Assembly (NCBI GenBank): GCA_025201365.1
Contig: JAIXMF010000012.1
Span: 620,001-684,000, forward strand
DNA: 64,000 bases
Reading direction: 5' to 3'
From: Syncephalis plumigaleata
Taxonomy: Eukaryota; Zoopagomycota; Zoopagomycetes; Zoopagales; Piptocephalidaceae
The notes beneath the pieces are model-generated. The model saw only the letters and a list, made by a program, of their open reading frames with translations, did no database searches and was not told the origin of the DNA. The first letter of the stretch is position 1. Each line of letters starts with the position of its first letter. The position numbers and the translations under genes are program-made. This document shows, piece by piece, positions 63,686 to 64,000 of this stretch.

Positions 63686-64000
63686 ATGTTTTCAGCTTAC
63701 CAATCCATCTTTATGCCATCTGTGCACGGTGCACAGGGCAATAACATTGTGCCACCACACGTCACGGTAAGTGATTATGGCACTAGCAGTTGAAACGCGT
63801 TACTAATACGTCACACTTAGTGTGGTATGATGGGCTTACGCCCATTTTATAACTCGCAAGCCACGTCCGCTTCCATGATCGTTCGCAAACGATCCTACTC
63901 CGAAATTGAGTTAAAACTAAAAAGCACTTCGGTGCAAAAAAAGCTCGTCATTTCGAGCGTAAGCGCAAGGATAGCATCCTAGAGCGCATCAAACAACGCG
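63686..64000 (+). CDS. unrecognised gene, 5' part (runs off the right edge)
   Basis: Exon 1 is 63686-63766, 27 codons starting MFSAYQSIFMPSVHGAQG. A 54-base intron (63767-63820) carries TACTAATAC, and exon 2 starts at 63821 (CGMMGLRPFYNSQATSASM). A run of seven A near 63943 appears one short; with eight, the frame continues as a basic, Arg/Lys-rich region (ARHFERKRKDSILERIKQR) to the window end. The basic stretch might be a nuclear or nucleic-acid-binding segment, but no family can be named. The TATA box and leader intron support a well expressed gene. Confidence 0.5.

Noticed and set aside
1-64000. tRNA, rRNA or CRISPR arrays
   Set aside because: I looked for box-B-like GGTTCGA motifs, rRNA-like blocks and regularly spaced repeats and saw none that hold up; the window is eukaryotic and repeats are simple microsatellites.

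Overview
This is a fungal nuclear contig. Genes are rich in short introns (about 50-90 bases, GT-AG, often with a TACTAAC-like branch site). Recognisable proteins are fungal: a separate arginine-pathway carbamoyl-phosphate synthase large chain, a chitin deacetylase, a Bem2-type RhoGAP, an Skt5/Chs4-like chitin synthase regulator, an SPX-SLC13 phosphate transporter and a tetraspanin. Gene ends are far apart and filled with AT-rich, microsatellite-rich DNA. An early-diverging (zygomycete-grade) fungus fits best, but I cannot place it more closely.

Layout. 1-3223: CPA2, running in from the left edge. 5922-7199: an unrecognised Ser/Thr-rich protein. 9368-10612: polysaccharide deacetylase. 10.6-14.7 kb: long low-complexity gap. 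14753-19632: kinesin-4-like motor. 28257-20839 (minus): Bem2-like PH/RasGEF/PH/RhoGAP protein. 29.9-33.1 kb: three unrecognised genes. 33.7-34.0 kb: a TnpB/Fanzor nuclease remnant. 34084-35717: F-box protein. 36255-38130: DPH1, convergent with a phosphopantetheinyl transferase (39358-38225). 42343-43117: tetraspanin. 43961-47018: Skt5-like. 50291-47177 (minus): muniscin (Syp1/FCHo). 51098-51862: SOSS-B-like OB-fold protein. 52882-54017: unrecognised. 57224-54521 (minus): SPX phosphate transporter. 57.9-61.0 kb: transposon fossils (a lone LTR, a gag remnant) and other debris. 61.3-62.6 kb: the C-terminal half of a mitochondrial isoleucyl-tRNA synthetase. 63686-64000: start of an unrecognised gene.

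The genes are not an operon or cluster. Two themes recur by chance or selection: polarity, cell wall and endocytosis (Bem2, Skt5, deacetylase, muniscin, tetraspanin) and basic housekeeping (CPA2, DPH1, PPTase, IleRS).

A key caveat: many genes carry frame breaks that look like the loss of one base from a short homopolymer. CPA2 alone has nine, all losses, with the protein otherwise well conserved. I read these as sequence or assembly errors rather than pseudogenes, so protein models here need correction before use. I found no convincing new defence or mobile system. The oddest items are the Bem2 protein with two RasGEF modules, the nuclease remnant beside a duplicated promoter-like segment, and the orphan tRNA synthetase half.
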